Part shown: positions 5,602 through 6,423 of the stretch, one piece after another
Layout of the letters: every line of letters starts with the position of its first letter
Numbering within the stretch: position 1 is the first letter of the stretch
From: Anaerolineaceae bacterium UBA6801
Lineage (GTDB): Bacteria; Chloroflexota; Anaerolineae; Anaerolineales; Anaerolineaceae
Reading direction: 5' to 3'
Length of the DNA stretch: 6,423 bases
NCBI GenBank assembly: GCA_002452315.1
Contig: DKFH01000137.1
Span: forward strand, 1-6,423
Position numbers and translations under genes: made by a program
Notes under the pieces: model-generated
Databases searched by the model: none
Seen by the model: the letters and a program-made list of their open reading frames with translations, nothing else
What the model was told of the DNA's origin: nothing

Positions 5602-5606
5602 CTCCT
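5602..5606 (-). promoter_or_regulatory. Ribosome binding site of the operon methyltransferase
   Basis: AGGAG on the minus strand lies 10 bases before the ATG at 5591. It fills most of the 19-base gap after the sigma-factor stop, leaving no room for a separate promoter or terminator, and so supports co-transcription. Confidence 0.7.
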
Positions 5607-5610
5607 GTTG

Positions 5611-6423
5611 TTATAGGAATTCGCGCAGGTCACTGCTGCGGCTGGGATGGCGCAGCTTGCGCAGGGCTTTGGATTCGATCTGGCGGATCCGTTCACGGGT
5701 CACATTGAAGTACTGGCTGACCTCTTCCAGGGTGTGATCGTGCCCGTCGACCAGCCCGAAGCGCAGCTCAAGCACCTGGCGTTCCCGTTCAGAGAGTGAG
5801 GCCAGCGAGTTACGAATCTGTTCACGCAGGATTTCTTTGACAGCCTCATCCATGGGGGCTATTGCCTCCTGGTCTTCAATAAAATCCGCCAGGGTGCTGT
5901 TATCTTCGTCGCCGACCGGTTTTTCCAGTGAGATCGGCTCCTCAGCCACCTTAAGGACGTTTCTGACCTTACTGGCGGCCTCAGCCAGGGCAGCGATTTG
6001 CATGGCATCGAGAGGGATGTCGTCCACCATGGCGCTGTGGATACCTTCTGCCACGTTTTCATCGATGAAATCCGATTCGATGGCGATCTCTTCCAGGGTG
6101 GGCTCACGGCCCAATTCCTGCGTCAGGATGCGCTGGATGCGCAAAATCCTTGAGATCGATTCATACATATGCACCGGAATGCGGATGGTACGGGCATGCT
6201 CTGCAATATAGCGGCTGATCGATTGCCTGATCCACCAGGTGGCATAGGTGCTGAACTTATACCCCAGGGTGGGATCAAACTTTTGTACGGCGCGCAGCAG
6301 CCCCAGGTTTCCCTCCTGGATCAGATCGAGAAACGAGATGCCCCGGTTCATAAACCGCTTCGCCACGCTGACCACCAGGCGCAGGTTAGCCAGGGTTAAG
6401 ATCTGGTTGGCTTCACCGTTGAG
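5611..6423 (-). CDS. rpoD: Housekeeping-type sigma-70 factor, N-terminus beyond window edge
   Basis: The frame is open to the last base of the window; 270 residues are visible, starting LNGEANQILTLANLRLVVSV. Counting from the edge, region 2 is complete from about residue 13: NLRLVVSVAKRF, then FLDLIQEGNLGLLRAVQKFD (31-50), YKFSTYATWWIRQSI (55-69), which holds the -10 recognition and melting residues, and RTIRIPVHM (78-86), which begins region 3. GREPTLEEIA (105-114) follows, then about 30 residues not present in E. coli RpoD, then KVRNVLKVAEEPISLEKPVGDED and DFIED (region 3.2). Region 4 has LSERERQVLELRFGL and the -35-binding helix-turn-helix TLEEVSQYFNVTRERIRQIESKAL (231-254), ending in LREFL. 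This is a group 1 or close group 2 sigma factor; the strong match in regions 2.4 and 4.2 favours the main vegetative factor. Whether it is the only copy cannot be known from here. A methyltransferase and an ATL gene follow on the same strand. Confidence 0.93.
   Translation of the reverse strand, partial: LNGEANQILTLANLRLVVSVAKRFMNRGISFLDLIQEGNLGLLRAVQKFDPTLGYKFSTYATWWIRQSISRYIAEHARTIRIPVHMYESISRILRIQRILTQELGREPTLEEIAIESDFIDENVAEGIHSAMVDDIPLDAMQIAALAEAASKVRNVLKVAEEPISLEKPVGDEDNSTLADFIEDQEAIAPMDEAVKEILREQIRNSLASLSERERQVLELRFGLVDGHDHTLEEVSQYFNVTRERIRQIESKALRKLRHPSRSSDLREFL

Overview
The window holds seven protein genes, two of them cut by its edges, and no RNA gene, mobile element or CRISPR array that I can support. 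The protein styles suggest a bacterium of the Chloroflexota, probably Anaerolineae: a D-Ala-D-Ala-ligase-like ATP-grasp enzyme, a housekeeping sigma factor with an enlarged region 3, a short PurA-like enzyme, and an AT-rich intergenic tandem repeat of the 'ATTAGTAATTGGTGA' kind. This placement is inference from remembered family resemblance, not from a marker gene; confidence is moderate.

Left part (1-1053, plus strand): the 3' part of an ATP-grasp ligase gene, with perhaps only the first few codons missing. It is followed by 189 bases of AT-rich non-coding DNA containing two copies of a 16-bp repeat and two weak inverted repeats. A class I SAM methyltransferase (1243-1944, minus) runs toward the ligase.

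Middle part: a 179-base divergent intergenic region separates that methyltransferase from a hypoxanthine phosphoribosyltransferase-like gene (2124-2768, plus), which has a convincing sigma70-type promoter and Shine-Dalgarno site. Only 22 bases after it, and facing it, lies a PurA-like adenylosuccinate synthetase gene (2791-3870, minus). Upstream of that on the same strand is a small VOC/glyoxalase-fold gene (3979-4338). The phosphoribosyltransferase makes a 6-oxopurine nucleotide (IMP or a relative), and the PurA-like enzyme would act on such a nucleotide, so the pair may form a two-step salvage route. The PurA-like protein is short, of archaeal/viral layout, keeps the catalytic Asp and His, but has changed nucleotide- and aspartate-binding loops. 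It is the most interesting protein here.

Right part (minus strand, read from 6423 down): the housekeeping sigma factor (3' two thirds visible), then a second SAM methyltransferase 19 bases downstream, then an alkyltransferase-like DNA-repair protein (ATL) whose start codon overlaps the methyltransferase stop. These three look like one transcription unit. The ATL has Trp in place of the alkyl-acceptor Cys, so it should bind O6-alkylguanine without repairing it directly.

I see no complete new system. The points worth checking are the divergent PurA-like enzyme with its phosphoribosyltransferase neighbour, the region 3 insertion in the sigma factor, and the ATL carried in a sigma-factor operon.
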